Shown here piece by piece: positions 1-9,106 of a stretch of 64,000 nt of DNA; position 1 is the stretch's first letter; each line of letters starts with the position of its first letter. Under the pieces are notes generated by a model. It did not search any database. It was not told where the DNA came from and worked only from the letters and a program-made list of their open reading frames with translations. Both the position numbers and the translations under genes were made by a program. This DNA is from Methylorubrum populi (GTDB lineage Bacteria > Pseudomonadota > Alphaproteobacteria > Rhizobiales > Beijerinckiaceae): positions 5,641,641-5,705,640 of the forward strand of contig NZ_AP014809.1 of the NCBI RefSeq assembly GCF_002355515.1, read 5' to 3'.

Positions 1-2
1 CG

Positions 3-1046
3 ATTCCGCCGCGGCTGATCCGCGATTTCGCGATCCCCGACGCGCTTCTCGTTGCCCGCATTCGCAGCGCCCGGATGGTGGCGCCGAGCGCGCGCCACGT
101 CGACATGCCGGTCGGCGACGGCTTCGTCGGCATGGTCGACCGCGAGCATTTCGATCCCTACCTGCGCGAACGGGCGGTGCTCGCCGGGGCCGAGCTTCGC
201 GACGGCCTGTTCGAACGCATCTCCCGCGATCAGATGGGCCTCGCGACCGTGCATTACCGCTCCGGCAAGGTCGGCGAGGAGCAGCGCGCCCAGGCCCGCC
301 TCGTCATCGGCGCCGACGGGGCGACCTCCGCCGTGGGACGCGCCGAGATGCCGGGGCATGCCCGGATGCGGCAGGTCTTCGCCTATCACGAGATCATCCG
401 GCGCCCCGCCGATGCCGCGCATGACGGGGCGCGCTGCGACGTCTACTATCAGGGCCGTCTGTCGCCGGATTTCTACGCCTGGATCTTCCCGCACGGCGAG
501 ACGGTCAGCGTCGGCACCGGCAGCGCCCGCAAGGGCTTCTCCCTGCGCGGTGCGATCCGCGATCTGCGCGCCGGCACCGGCCTCGACGCCTGCGAGACGA
601 TCCGCCGGGAGGGCGCGCCGATCCCGCTCAAGCCGCTGCGGCGGTGGGACAACGGACGCGACGTGCTCCTCGCAGGCGATGCGGCGGGCGTCGTCGCACC
701 GGCTTCCGGCGAGGGCATCTACTACGCCATGCTCGGCGGTCGCCTCGCGGCCGAGGCGGCCGCGGCGTTCCTCGCCACCGGGGAGGCCCGCGCTCTGGCC
801 GACGCGCGCAAGCGCTTCATGCGGCTGCACGGGCGCGTCTTCTGGATCCTCGGGATGATGCAGTGGGTCTGGTACCGCAGTGACGCCCTGCGCGAGCGCT
901 TCGTCGCGATCTGCAAGGATCGGGACGTCCAGCAGCTCACCTGGGACGCCTACATGAACAAGGAGCTGGTTCGCGCGAAGCCCGCCGCCCATGCGCGGAT
1001 CTTCTTCAAGGATCTCGCCCACCTGTTCCGATGGGTCTCGCCGTGA
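3..1046 (+). CDS. bchP: Geranylgeranyl diphosphate/bacteriochlorophyll reductase, 5'-truncated by the window edge
   Basis: The reading frame is open from base 3, so the true start lies before the window; about 347 codons are present of a family usually near 400, and the N-terminal FAD-binding GxGxxG segment is missing. Visible landmarks are IPPRLIRDF near the beginning, ARHVDMPVGDGF, the DREHFDPYLRERA stretch, VIGADGATSAVGR, and the second FAD motif LLAGDAAGVVAPASGEGIYYA, all typical of the geranylgeranyl reductase family. In phototrophs BchP reduces the geranylgeranyl tail of bacteriochlorophyll to phytyl using NADPH. The next gene, tspO, overlaps its 3' end, as expected for a photosynthesis gene cluster. 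A non-photosynthetic geranylgeranyl reductase is the alternative, but the sequence reads closest to BchP. Confidence 0.85.
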   Translation: MPPRLIRDFAIPDALLVARIRSARMVAPSARHVDMPVGDGFVGMVDREHFDPYLRERAVLAGAELRDGLFERISRDQMGLATVHYRSGKVGEEQRAQARLVIGADGATSAVGRAEMPGHARMRQVFAYHEIIRRPADAAHDGARCDVYYQGRLSPDFYAWIFPHGETVSVGTGSARKGFSLRGAIRDLRAGTGLDACETIRREGAPIPLKPLRRWDNGRDVLLAGDAAGVVAPASGEGIYYAMLGGRLAAEAAAAFLATGEARALADARKRFMRLHGRVFWILGMMQWVWYRSDALRERFVAICKDRDVQQLTWDAYMNKELVRAKPAAHARIFFKDLAHLFRWVSP

Positions 1047-1552
1047 CGGGTCTGCTTGCCGGCGGCTGGGGCCCGCCCGCGGTTGCCGGCCTCGTGGCCC
1101 TCGCCGTCGCCGTGGCGGGCGGGATCGCGACCCGGACCGATGCGTGGTACCGCCGCCTGCGTGTTCCCGGCTGGAAGCCGCCGGACTGGGCCTTCGGTCC
1201 GGTCTGGGCGGTGATCTTCGCCCTCACCACCGCCTCGGCGGTCATCGCCTGGAACGTCACCCCCGACCCGGCGGCGCGCACGCGGCTCATCTTCGTCCTC
1301 GCCGTCAACGGTGCCCTCAACATCGCCTGGAGCGTGATCTTCTTCCGCCTTCGCCGGCCCGACTGGGCCTTTGCCGAGGTGCTGGTGTTATGGCTTTCGA
1401 TCCTGGCCGTGATGTTCGTCGTCGGCGGGGCCTCAACAACCGCGGCGCTGCTGAATCTTCCCTATCTCGTTTGGGTCAGCGTGGCCGCCTGCCTGAACCT
1501 GACCATCGTCCGGCTCAACCCGCCCTTCGGGCCGCGCTTCGGGACTGTATGA
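1031..1552 (+). CDS. tspO: TspO/MBR family tryptophan-rich sensory protein
   Basis: A 173-residue polytopic protein with about five hydrophobic segments. Family landmarks are WKPPDWAFGPVWAVIF, LNIAWSVIFF, and the terminal PYLVWVSVAACLN with an N at the end of the last helix. TspO proteins sit in the outer or inner membrane and bind porphyrins and other tetrapyrroles; in Rhodobacter TspO modulates photosynthesis gene expression. The ATG at 1031 overlaps the end of bchP by 16 bases, so the two are probably co-transcribed and translationally coupled. An initial Gly/Ala-rich hydrophobic stretch makes it slightly longer at the N terminus than the usual ~160 residues, so a slightly later start is possible. 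Confidence 0.9.
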   Translation: MGLAVTGLLAGGWGPPAVAGLVALAVAVAGGIATRTDAWYRRLRVPGWKPPDWAFGPVWAVIFALTTASAVIAWNVTPDPAARTRLIFVLAVNGALNIAWSVIFFRLRRPDWAFAEVLVLWLSILAVMFVVGGASTTAALLNLPYLVWVSVAACLNLTIVRLNPPFGPRFGTV

Positions 1553-1555
1553 GCG

Positions 1556-1921
1556 ATGGCCGACATGCTCGCATCCCTGTTCGAGTCAGGCCGCATCATC
1601 GACGTCATCCTCGTGCTGGTCGCCGTCGAGGCACTTGTGCTGCTCGGCGTGCGCCTGCGCTGGGGGCGAGGCCCCGCGCCGCTGGCGCTCCTGAGCAATC
1701 TCGCCTCCGGGGCCGCGCTGATGCTGGCCCTGCGGGCAGCACTCACTGGCGCCCCGTGGCCAAACCTCGCGGCATGGCTGGTCGTTGCGCTCGTTGCGCA
1801 CCTCGCCGAGCTGGCGGTCCGCTTTCGCCGGAGCGCCTCGGCCCCCGCGCCGAACTGTGACAATGCGGCCTGGAACAACCGAAAGTGGCGAACGTTCGGT
1901 GCGCGTCCGCCAATGACTTAG
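1556..1921 (+). CDS. Small hypothetical membrane protein
   Basis: A 121-residue protein starting three bases after the tspO stop, so probably the last gene of the bchP-tspO unit. It shows three hydrophobic segments (about residues 12-32, 42-62 and 68-86) separated by short Arg-containing loops, and a polar C-terminal tail that looks poorly conserved. No family was recognised. Its 3' end overlaps a GGAAC-N16-CGTT promoter-like element that belongs to the following cytochrome gene, so the real protein could end functionally before the tail. Coding reality is supported by spacing and membrane-protein composition only. Confidence 0.6.
   Translation: MADMLASLFESGRIIDVILVLVAVEALVLLGVRLRWGRGPAPLALLSNLASGAALMLALRAALTGAPWPNLAAWLVVALVAHLAELAVRFRRSASAPAPNCDNAAWNNRKWRTFGARPPMT
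1872..1896 (+). promoter_or_regulatory. Candidate EcfG (general stress response) promoter
   Basis: GGAAC at 1872-1876 and CGTT at 1893-1896 are separated by exactly 16 bases, matching the established alphaproteobacterial EcfG consensus GGAAC-N16/17-CGTT. A start of transcription near 1903 would leave a leader of about 60 bases before the cytochrome ATG at 1964. The element lies inside the tail of the preceding small membrane protein gene. An EcfG-type sigma factor is encoded in this window at 53109-53855. Confidence 0.6.
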
Positions 1922-1963
1922 AACGATTCTCGCCGGGGCTCTTCAACGTCGGAGATCGGGTTC

Positions 1964-3559
1964 ATGACACGCTTCACCGCCCTGGGCTCCGGTTGGCTCG
2001 CCGTCGCCGCACTTCTCTCGGTCGGCACGGTCCGCGCGCAGGAGCCCGACGCCGATCTCGTGAAGCGCGGTGAGTACCTGGTGACGGCGGGCGACTGCAC
2101 GGCCTGCCATACCAAGGCCGGCGGCAAGTTCATGGCCGGCAACTACAGGCTCGACACACCGATCGGTGCGATCAAGACACCCAATCTTACGCCGGATGAC
2201 GAAACCGGCATCGGCAAGTGGAACTACGAGACCTTCGAGAAGGCGTTCCGTCACGGCATCGGCGACGAGGGTGAGTATCTCTACCCGGCCTTCCCGTTCG
2301 GCTGGTACACCAAGGTCTCCGACGAGGATACGAAGGCGATCTTCGCCTATCTGAAGTCGCTGCCGGCGGTGAAGGAGAAGCGGGAGGAGAACGAGATTCC
2401 GTTCCCCTTCAACGTGCGCACCGCCCTGATCACGTGGCGCACGGCGTTCTTCACCGCCGAACGGTTCAAGCCCGATCCGAACGCGAGTGCGGAGGTCAAC
2501 CGCGGCGGATACCTCGTGGAAGGTCTCGGCCATTGCGGTATGTGCCACAACGAGCGCAAGCTCGTCGGTAATTCCAGCCTCTCCGGCCGGTTCGGCGGCG
2601 GTGTGATCGACGGCTGGTACGCGCCCAACATCACGCCGGACGGGCACCAGGGGATCGGTGCCTGGAGCGACGCGGAAGTCGTCACCTATCTCAAGACCGG
2701 TACAGCCCCGGGCAACCGGCCGGGCGTGGCCGCGGGCCCGATGCGCCAGACCATCGAGGAATCGCTCTCCAAGATGACCGACGCCGACCTGCAGGCGATG
2801 GTCGCCTATCTGCGCACGGTTCCGGCCAAGCAGACCTACAAGGAGAAGGATCTCCAGGCCTTCAACCAGCCGGGCGCACCGGGGGCGGACACCTACCTGA
2901 CCTATTGCTCCTCTTGCCACAGGCCTGACGGCAAGGGCGTCGAGGGCGCGATCCCGGCGCTCGCCGGGAATACCTCGGTTCAATCCGCAGGCCCGGAGAC
3001 GGTCATCAACGTGATCGTCGGCGGCCTCGCCGCCCAGAGCGGCTACGCGCCGATGCCGGCCATAGGCCAAGAGATGACCGACGAGCAGATCAAGAACGTC
3101 ACCGACTACATCCGCAATTCCTGGGGCAACAACGCCCCGGTCGTGTCGGAGACCGGAGTCGTCGCGAACGCGCGGCAGAAGATCCGGACGATGATGGCCG
3201 GCAACGCCCCGTGCTCGACCATCGAGGACGACAAGCTGAAGGCCGGCATCGAGCAGGCCGTGGGCGGCGATGCGCTGAAGGGTCTGAAGCCGAACGACTT
3301 CGTTCCCGTCCTCTCCCGGGTCGCGCCGCAGGTGAAGGCGGCCGCCCCCGAAGCCGGCGACGATGCGGTGGTCAACGGGCTGCTCGCCGCCTTCTGCAAG
3401 GCCAACCGCACCGATCGGACGGCCGAGCCGCTGCCCTGGTCCGCGACGATCGGCTCGTTCGGCAATGTCGCCTACAGCCAGGTCAAGAACCCGGAGAAGC
3501 GGGTGGACGCCGCGCCCGGCCAGCCTCCGGCCTCGGGGGCGACGCCGCCCAAGCCTTGA
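1964..3559 (+). CDS. Secreted tri-haem cytochrome c (alcohol/sugar dehydrogenase cytochrome subunit type)
   Basis: A 531-residue protein with a signal peptide (hydrophobic segment about residues 8-25, cleavage near VRAQ-EP) and three CxxCH haem sites: CTACH at 45-49, CGMCH at 191-195 and CSSCH at 315-319. This domain order is that of the membrane-bound alcohol, gluconate and aldehyde dehydrogenase cytochrome c subunits, which pass electrons from a periplasmic dehydrogenase to ubiquinone or terminal oxidase. The C-terminal ~140 residues after the third haem domain form an unassigned extension with two Cys and a Pro-rich tail. No dehydrogenase subunit is adjacent; gnd and pgl follow at 115 bases. 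The GGAAC-N16-CGTT element upstream suggests stress-dependent expression. Exact electron donor is not deducible. Confidence 0.85.
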   Translation: MTRFTALGSGWLAVAALLSVGTVRAQEPDADLVKRGEYLVTAGDCTACHTKAGGKFMAGNYRLDTPIGAIKTPNLTPDDETGIGKWNYETFEKAFRHGIGDEGEYLYPAFPFGWYTKVSDEDTKAIFAYLKSLPAVKEKREENEIPFPFNVRTALITWRTAFFTAERFKPDPNASAEVNRGGYLVEGLGHCGMCHNERKLVGNSSLSGRFGGGVIDGWYAPNITPDGHQGIGAWSDAEVVTYLKTGTAPGNRPGVAAGPMRQTIEESLSKMTDADLQAMVAYLRTVPAKQTYKEKDLQAFNQPGAPGADTYLTYCSSCHRPDGKGVEGAIPALAGNTSVQSAGPETVINVIVGGLAAQSGYAPMPAIGQEMTDEQIKNVTDYIRNSWGNNAPVVSETGVVANARQKIRTMMAGNAPCSTIEDDKLKAGIEQAVGGDALKGLKPNDFVPVLSRVAPQVKAAAPEAGDDAVVNGLLAAFCKANRTDRTAEPLPWSATIGSFGNVAYSQVKNPEKRVDAAPGQPPASGATPPKP

Positions 3560-3674
3560 TTCCGGGTTTTACGCCCTACCATTGCCGGGGGTCGTCGTCG
3601 CTCGAACCTGCCGGTTCCGTGAACCGGAAGGATCGCGCAGAGGATCCTGACGGCCCCGATGGGAGTGCGACCGG

Positions 3675-4667
3675 ATGCAACTCGGCATGATCGGCCTCGG
3701 CCGGATGGGCGGCAACATCGTTCGCCGTCTGCTGCGCGACGGCCACACGGCCGTGGTCTACGACCGCGATCCGAAGGTGGTGGAAGCCTTGGCCGCCGAA
3801 GGAGCGACCGCCGCCTCGAGTCTGGATGATCTCGTCGCCAAGTTGGAGGCGCCCCGCACCGCTTGGGTGATGCTTCCGGCCGGCCAGATCACCGAGGAGA
3901 CGGTGAAGACCCTCGGCGGCCTCCTCAGCGCCGACGACTGCATCATCGACGGCGGCAACTCGTTCTATCAGGACGACGTGCGACGGGCTCGGGATCTCGA
4001 CGCGAAGGGGATCCACTACCTCGATGTCGGTACCTCCGGCGGTGTCTGGGGGCTGGAGCGCGGCTACTGCATGATGATCGGCGGCCACAAGGAGGCCGTC
4101 GATCGGCTCGACCCGATCTTCCGCACACTCGCGCCGGGCATCGGCGAAATCCCGCGCACGCCCGGCCGTGAAGACCGCGACCCGCGGGCCGAGCAGGGCT
4201 ACATCCATGCCGGCCCGAGCGGCGCCGGCCATTTCGTGAAGATGATCCACAACGGCATCGAGTACGGCCTGATGCAGGCCTATGCCGAGGGCTTCGACAT
4301 TCTGCGCCACGCCAACGCTCCCGACATCCCGGAGGAGCGCCGCTTCGATCTCAATCTCGGGGACATCGCCGAAGTCTGGCGGCGGGGTAGCGTCGTCTCC
4401 TCTTGGCTCCTCGATCTCACCGCCGCCGCGCTGGCCGGCGACGAGCGCCTCGAAGGGTTTTCGGGCTATGTCGAGGATTCCGGCGAGGGCCGCTGGACCA
4501 TCAACGCGGCGATCGAAGAGGCCGTGCCGGCCACCGTCCTCTCCAGCGCCCTCTATCGCCGCTTCCGCTCCCGCGAGGACGAGAGCTACGCCGACAAGCT
4601 GCTCTCGGCCATGCGCCAGGGCTTTGGCGGCCACAAGGAGCCGCCGCGCCGGGGGCCGGCGCCGTGA
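3675..4667 (+). CDS. gnd: 6-phosphogluconate dehydrogenase, decarboxylating (short NAD-type)
   Basis: A 330-residue protein beginning with the Rossmann motif [16 protein letters not shown]. It carries [32 protein letters not shown] and the substrate/catalytic region [19 protein letters not shown] with the catalytic Lys. Length and motifs fit the short GndA/YqeC type rather than the ~470-residue E. coli Gnd. It oxidises and decarboxylates 6-phosphogluconate to ribulose 5-phosphate; the residue after the second beta strand (YDRDPK, Asp) suggests NAD preference, which is an inference. The stop overlaps the GTG of pgl by three bases (GTGA), so the two are translationally coupled. Confidence 0.93.
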   Translation: MQLGMIGLGRMGGNIVRRLLRDGHTAVVYDRDPKVVEALAAEGATAASSLDDLVAKLEAPRTAWVMLPAGQITEETVKTLGGLLSADDCIIDGGNSFYQDDVRRARDLDAKGIHYLDVGTSGGVWGLERGYCMMIGGHKEAVDRLDPIFRTLAPGIGEIPRTPGREDRDPRAEQGYIHAGPSGAGHFVKMIHNGIEYGLMQAYAEGFDILRHANAPDIPEERRFDLNLGDIAEVWRRGSVVSSWLLDLTAAALAGDERLEGFSGYVEDSGEGRWTINAAIEEAVPATVLSSALYRRFRSREDESYADKLLSAMRQGFGGHKEPPRRGPAP

Positions 4668-5395
4668 TTCCGCTTCCTCCGAACACCGAGTTGATGGCCG
4701 ATGCCGAGGCAACGGCCCGGGCGGCGGCCGAGCATCTTCTCGCGATAGCTGAAAGCGCGCCGGGCGAGCGCGTCGCGATCTGCCTGTCAGGCGGCTCGAC
4801 GCCGAAGCGGCTCTACGCGCTGCTGGCCTCGCCGGGCTTCGTCGAGCGGGTGCCGTGGACGCGCATCCACTGGTTCTTCGGTGACGACCGCGTCGTGCCG
4901 TGGGATGATCCCCTGAGCAACGTGCGGATGGTGCGCGAGGCCTTCGGCCATGCCGCACCGGTGCCGGCGACGCACCTGCACTTCATCCCCTCGGACGAAG
5001 GCGTTGAGGCGGGCGCCGGCGCCTACGAGCGGACTTTGCAGGCATTCTACGGCGGCGAGCGGCTCGACCCGGACCGTCCGCTCTTCGATCTCGTGCTCCT
5101 CGGCCTCGGCAGCGACGGTCACACCGCATCGCTGTTTCCGGGCAAGCCGGCTCTGGCCGAGCGCTCGGCCTGGGTGGCGCCGGTGCCGGAAGCCGGGATG
5201 GAGCCTTTCGTGCCGCGCATCACCCTGACCTTTCCCGCCTTGGCCTCGTCGCGATCCGTGCTGTTTCTCGTCAACGGCGCGGGCAAGCGCGACGCGCTTC
5301 GGCGGCTCGCGGCGGGCGAGGATTTGCCGGCGCGCCATTTCGAGAGTGCGGGGCGGCTGACATGGTATGTCGACCGCGAGGCGGCTGAGGCCTGA
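4664..5395 (+). CDS. pgl: 6-phosphogluconolactonase (DevB/Pgl family)
   Basis: A 243-residue protein with [11 protein letters not shown] near residue 40, the [17 protein letters not shown] block and [15 protein letters not shown], all diagnostic for bacterial 6-phosphogluconolactonase. It hydrolyses 6-phosphogluconolactone to 6-phosphogluconate, the substrate of the preceding Gnd. The frame is open far upstream inside gnd, but the GTG at 4664, overlapping the gnd stop as GTGA, gives the expected family length and N terminus, so it was chosen as start. No zwf is present in this window, so the first pentose-phosphate step must be encoded elsewhere. Confidence 0.93.
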   Translation: MIPLPPNTELMADAEATARAAAEHLLAIAESAPGERVAICLSGGSTPKRLYALLASPGFVERVPWTRIHWFFGDDRVVPWDDPLSNVRMVREAFGHAAPVPATHLHFIPSDEGVEAGAGAYERTLQAFYGGERLDPDRPLFDLVLLGLGSDGHTASLFPGKPALAERSAWVAPVPEAGMEPFVPRITLTFPALASSRSVLFLVNGAGKRDALRRLAAGEDLPARHFESAGRLTWYVDREAAEA

Positions 5396-5500
5396 CCCCG
5401 AGCGCGCCTCCTCGCCGCAGGCTGCGGCGTCTGCCTCATTTTCGACGTGGATCCTACCCGTGTATGAACGGCCGATCCTCGACGAAACCGGAGTACCCCG

Positions 5501-6049
5501 ATGGGAGCAGCCGAAGCTGCCGCCGCGCTGGATGCTTGGCCGCGGGTTCGCCAGCCGCGTTTCGCTCTGCGGCGCGGACGCCTGCAGCCCGGCCCGCTGA
5601 AGCCCCTCGATCGGCGAGACCGCCGACCCGTCCGGAGCATCGCTGCCGGATTGCTGGGTCTCTCTCTCGTCGCGACCTGGGCGGTTGCCTCACAGATCCG
5701 TTCCGGTGGCTCCGTTCCGGAGCAGGCCGCCCTCGGGGCAGTGGCCGGGCCCGTTCAAGAAGCCGCTCGACCGAATCGCGCCGCTGCTCCTGTGCAGGCA
5801 GCACCGGCCCGCGAACCGCCGACCGCCCTCGAACCGCCATTAGCGGCCATGCCGGCTCCCGAGCCGCAGCCGACCGTGTCAGTCCCGGACGCGCCCGTCA
5901 TTCCGGCCTCGAAGCCGGTTCCCGCGCGCACGATGGATCTCGGAGCCCTGCCGGTTTTGACGCTCGATGAGAGCGCATTCGATGCCATATCGGCGCCGCT
6001 TCCCGAACACCCGCCCCAAGCCGCCGCACGGGCGCGGGTCAGACCGTAA
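5501..6049 (+). CDS. Hypothetical single-pass, Pro/Ala-rich protein
   Basis: A 182-residue protein with a GGAG ribosome-binding site eight bases before the ATG. A basic N-terminal segment of ~45 residues rich in Arg is followed by one hydrophobic helix (about residues 46-64), then a long Pro/Ala-rich low-complexity region ending in PPQAAARARVRP. The layout (cytoplasmic basic head, one membrane anchor, extended periplasmic tail) suggests an envelope-anchored or envelope-spanning protein, but no domain is recognised. It lies alone between pgl and the converging ndvA gene. Confidence 0.55.
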   Translation: MGAAEAAAALDAWPRVRQPRFALRRGRLQPGPLKPLDRRDRRPVRSIAAGLLGLSLVATWAVASQIRSGGSVPEQAALGAVAGPVQEAARPNRAAAPVQAAPAREPPTALEPPLAAMPAPEPQPTVSVPDAPVIPASKPVPARTMDLGALPVLTLDESAFDAISAPLPEHPPQAAARARVRP

Positions 6050-6275
6050 CGTAGCCGCCTTCAGGAGCGATGCTGGATGCCGCGTCTGAAGCTCGTCGAG
6101 CCGGATCTGTCCGCTGAAACAATGCCCTCGTAGCCTGGCCTGCTGACGGAAGCAGGTTCGCTCCTGTTTCGCCCGAGCCCCGATCCGCACGATCCTTTCG
6201 GGATGGTGGATCGGTCTCCGCTCGAGCGGCACGCGGTCTTACGACACGGTCGCTCCGATCAAGCGACCGGCCGTA

Positions 6276-8048
6276 TCAGGCGGCGAGCGGTAGGCTGTCT
6301 TCCGCCTCGGCCGCCATGAACTGGGCCCGGGCGAGGGCTGCGAAGCGCTGGTTGAGAGCGACCAGCTCATCGAAATCGCCGGCCTCGACGATCTTGCCGT
6401 TCTCGAACACGAGGATGCGGTCGGCGTTGCGGATCGTCGCGAGGCGGTGGGCGATCACGAAGGTGGTGCGCCCCTCCATCACCGTCTCGAGCGCCTGCTG
6501 CAGCTTGCGCTCGGTGGCGGCGTCGAGGGCGCTGGTGGCCTCGTCGAGGATCAGCATCGGCGGGTTCTTCAGGAGCGCCCGGGCGATCGAGAGTCGCTGG
6601 CGCTCGCCGCCGGAGAGCGACCGGCCGCGCTCGCCGATGATCGTGTCGAGTCCGTCGGGCTGACGGGCCATGAACTCGCTCGCCTGGGCGCGCTCCAGCG
6701 CGTCGAGCATCTCGGCATCGGTCGCGTCGGGGCGGCCGACCTGGAGATTCTCGCGGATCGAGCGGTTGAACAGCATCGGCTCCTGGAACACGACGCCGAT
6801 GTTGTGGCGCAGCGACGAGAGGCCGATGTCGCGAATGTCGAGGCCGTCGATGCGGATGGCGCCGGCGTCCGGGTCGAAGGTCCGGTGCAGCAGGCCGAGC
6901 GTCGTGGACTTGCCCGAGCCCGTGGTGCCGACCAGCGCCACGGTCTCGCCGGGACGGGCCGTGAAGGACACGCCGTCGAGCGCGTTGCGGCGGCCGTCGT
7001 AGGAGAAGGCGACGTCCTCGAAACTCACCTCCCCCTCGAACCGGGCGACCTGCTTGGCCTGCGGCCGGTCGCGGACGGTCGGTACGGTGTCGACCACCTC
7101 GAAGAACTCGCGCATCTTCGGGGCCTGCATGAACACGCCGTTCACGAAGGTCACGACGTGGTCGAGCTTGGTCACGAGCATGGTGGCGAGGCTCATGAAG
7201 GCGACGATCTCGCCGACGGTCGCCGCACCCTTCTGGTGCAGGGCGATGCCGGTGATGAAGATCGCGGTCATGGTCAGCGTGCCGGAGGCGCGGGTGGCGA
7301 CATTGGCCAGCGCCCACCACGACAGGACCGGAATCTGGACCCGGAGCAGGTCGTGGATGATGTCGCGCATCGCCTCCTTCTCGGCGCGGGCGCGAGTGAA
7401 GGACTGGATCACCGCGACGTTGCCGAGGGCGTCGGAGGCGTGGGCGGCCAGTCCCGATTGGAACTGCTCGACCTCGCCCTGGAGCGTCTCGGTCCGGCGC
7501 AGGACGTAGCTCGCCAGCGCCGTGAAGACGAGGACCAGCACGACGAGGATCGCGCCGAGCCGCCAGTTCACGAACAGCGTCATCGGCAGCAGCACGCCGA
7601 CGGACAGCAGGGCGGCGAAGTGCTCGCGGAAGAAGTTGAGCCAGACCCAGGCCATGGCGTTGGTGCCTTCGAGCATCGCCTTCAGCACACGGCCGGAATG
7701 GTTGGACGAGTGGAAGGCGATCGGCAGTTCGAGCACGTGCTCGAAGAAATTCGCCATGGTCGAGAGGCGGTTGCGGTGGGCGAGCCGATCCGAATGCAGG
7801 GCGATCGCCACGCCCGCGCCGATGGTGAACAGGCCGAACACCACCCAGGCGACGATCCAGGGTACCAGGGTCGTCGCCGGCGTATCCTTGGAGAGATGGG
7901 TCAGGCCGTCGATGATGCGGCCCATGATCAGGGGTTCGGCAAACGCCGCCACCGCGAGTGCGACATTGGCCACGATCAGACCGATGGCCAGCCGCTTCTC
8001 CGCTCCGAGCAGGCTCAGCACCCGCGCATAGAGTCGAATCATCGACAT
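6276..8048 (-). CDS. ndvA: Cyclic beta-glucan exporter, ABC transporter permease/ATPase fusion
   Basis: A 590-residue half-transporter with six membrane segments in the first ~300 residues and one nucleotide-binding domain. Walker A GTTGSGKST is at about 374-382, signature LSGGERQ at 478-484, Walker B LILDEATSALD at 499-509 and a switch His in VIAHRL. The N terminus and overall length closely resemble NdvA/ChvA, which exports cyclic beta-1,2-glucan to the periplasm for osmoadaptation. The open frame extends much further upstream, but the ATG at 8048 has GGGGAG eight bases before it and gives the family length. It stands alone, divergent from the stator pair. A lipid A/MsbA-like exporter is the alternative. 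Confidence 0.88.
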   Translation of the reverse strand: MSMIRLYARVLSLLGAEKRLAIGLIVANVALAVAAFAEPLIMGRIIDGLTHLSKDTPATTLVPWIVAWVVFGLFTIGAGVAIALHSDRLAHRNRLSTMANFFEHVLELPIAFHSSNHSGRVLKAMLEGTNAMAWVWLNFFREHFAALLSVGVLLPMTLFVNWRLGAILVVLVLVFTALASYVLRRTETLQGEVEQFQSGLAAHASDALGNVAVIQSFTRARAEKEAMRDIIHDLLRVQIPVLSWWALANVATRASGTLTMTAIFITGIALHQKGAATVGEIVAFMSLATMLVTKLDHVVTFVNGVFMQAPKMREFFEVVDTVPTVRDRPQAKQVARFEGEVSFEDVAFSYDGRRNALDGVSFTARPGETVALVGTTGSGKSTTLGLLHRTFDPDAGAIRIDGLDIRDIGLSSLRHNIGVVFQEPMLFNRSIRENLQVGRPDATDAEMLDALERAQASEFMARQPDGLDTIIGERGRSLSGGERQRLSIARALLKNPPMLILDEATSALDAATERKLQQALETVMEGRTTFVIAHRLATIRNADRILVFENGKIVEAGDFDELVALNQRFAALARAQFMAAEAEDSLPLAA

Positions 8049-8318
8049 CGTGCTTACGCTCCCCGCCCCGTCCGGCCGCGGCCGTGGGGATCCCGTCGTT
8101 GGAACCGGTTCGATCCGGCGCCGGCCGACCGTGAGGCTGCGGAAGTTCCGCGGAACGCCACTCGGGCAATCGGCACGGGGACTTATGGCGTCCCGCCCCT
8201 GAACGGCACATGACGACGAACCGTCGCTTCCTCCAAGTCCCTTTACGGTTCCTTCAGCCTGTTTTTTTACATCTCGGGGACGGCCGGCAGGATCGGCCGG
8301 GCTTCGGGCGTCGGCGTC
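8049..8318. promoter_or_regulatory. Divergent intergenic region between ndvA and motA-like gene
   Basis: About 270 bases carrying no plausible gene. It must hold the promoters for the minus-strand ndvA and the plus-strand stator operon. A run of seven T at about 8263-8271 follows a weak GC-rich segment but no convincing stem was found. GGAAC occurs at 8101 and 8152 without a CGTT at EcfG spacing. Confidence 0.4.
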
Positions 8319-9092
8319 ATGGATCTCGCAACCGGTATCGGGCTGCTCGGCGGCGTCGGCGTGGTGTTCACGCTGATCATGATCGATGGCGGCAACTTCG
8401 CCGCCTATTTCGACAAGCACGCCGTGATCGTGATCTTCGGCGGCGCCATCGCCGCGACGATGATCCGCTTCCCCTTCTCGACCATGCTGCACGGCCTGCC
8501 GATGGGCCTGCGCTACGCCTTCACCATGCGCTCGGTGAAGCCGCATGAACTGATCGAAGAAATCACCAAGATTGCCGACGTGGTGCGCAAGTCCGGCCCG
8601 ATCGCCCTGGAGAACATGGAGATCTCCGATCCGTTCCTGGCCCAGGGCGCGCGCTACATCGCCGACGGCTACGACCGCGACTTCATCCGCGACACGATGG
8701 AGCGCGATCGCGACAACTTCCTGATGCATCTCGACGAGGGCTCGAAGATCTACCGCGCCTTCGGCGACTGCGCCCCGGCCTGGGGCATGATCGGCACCAT
8801 CCTCGGCATGGTGACGATGTTCGCCAACATGTCCGATCCCTCGAAGCTCGGGCCCGCCATGGCCACCGCGCTCCTCGCGACGCTCTACGGCGCGCTGATC
8901 GCCAACATGGTCACCCTTCCGATCGCCGACAAGCTGCACGTGAAGCTCGAGGAGGAGGACGTCTCGCGCTCCCTCATCATCGACGGCATCCTGCTGATCC
9001 GCGATCAGAAGAGCCCCTCGCTGGTGCGCGAGATGCTGATCGCCTACCTGCCGGCCAACCACCGCGAGGATCTCGCCGCGGAAGCGGCGTGA
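8319..9092 (+). CDS. motA: MotA/TolQ/ExbB-family stator (PomA-like)
   Basis: A 257-residue protein with four predicted membrane segments: two near the N terminus (about 4-22 and 32-50) and two in the C-terminal half (about 150-170 and 185-205). The third and fourth helices read WGMIGTILGMVTMF and ATALLATLYGALIANMVTLPIADKL, the family signature lining the ion channel. MotA-like proteins form a pentamer around a MotB dimer and convert ion flow into torque on the flagellar rotor. The gene is 14 bases before a MotB-like gene. No other flagellar genes are present here. Confidence 0.85.
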   Translation: MDLATGIGLLGGVGVVFTLIMIDGGNFAAYFDKHAVIVIFGGAIAATMIRFPFSTMLHGLPMGLRYAFTMRSVKPHELIEEITKIADVVRKSGPIALENMEISDPFLAQGARYIADGYDRDFIRDTMERDRDNFLMHLDEGSKIYRAFGDCAPAWGMIGTILGMVTMFANMSDPSKLGPAMATALLATLYGALIANMVTLPIADKLHVKLEEEDVSRSLIIDGILLIRDQKSPSLVREMLIAYLPANHREDLAAEAA

Positions 9093-9106
9093 CGGGAGCG
9101 TAGGCG

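Noticed and set aside
6447..8213. Long plus-strand frame opposite ndvA
   Set aside because: Low-complexity His/Asp/Glu/Gly-rich product typical of antisense frames in GC-rich coding DNA; the minus-strand ABC transporter is unambiguous.
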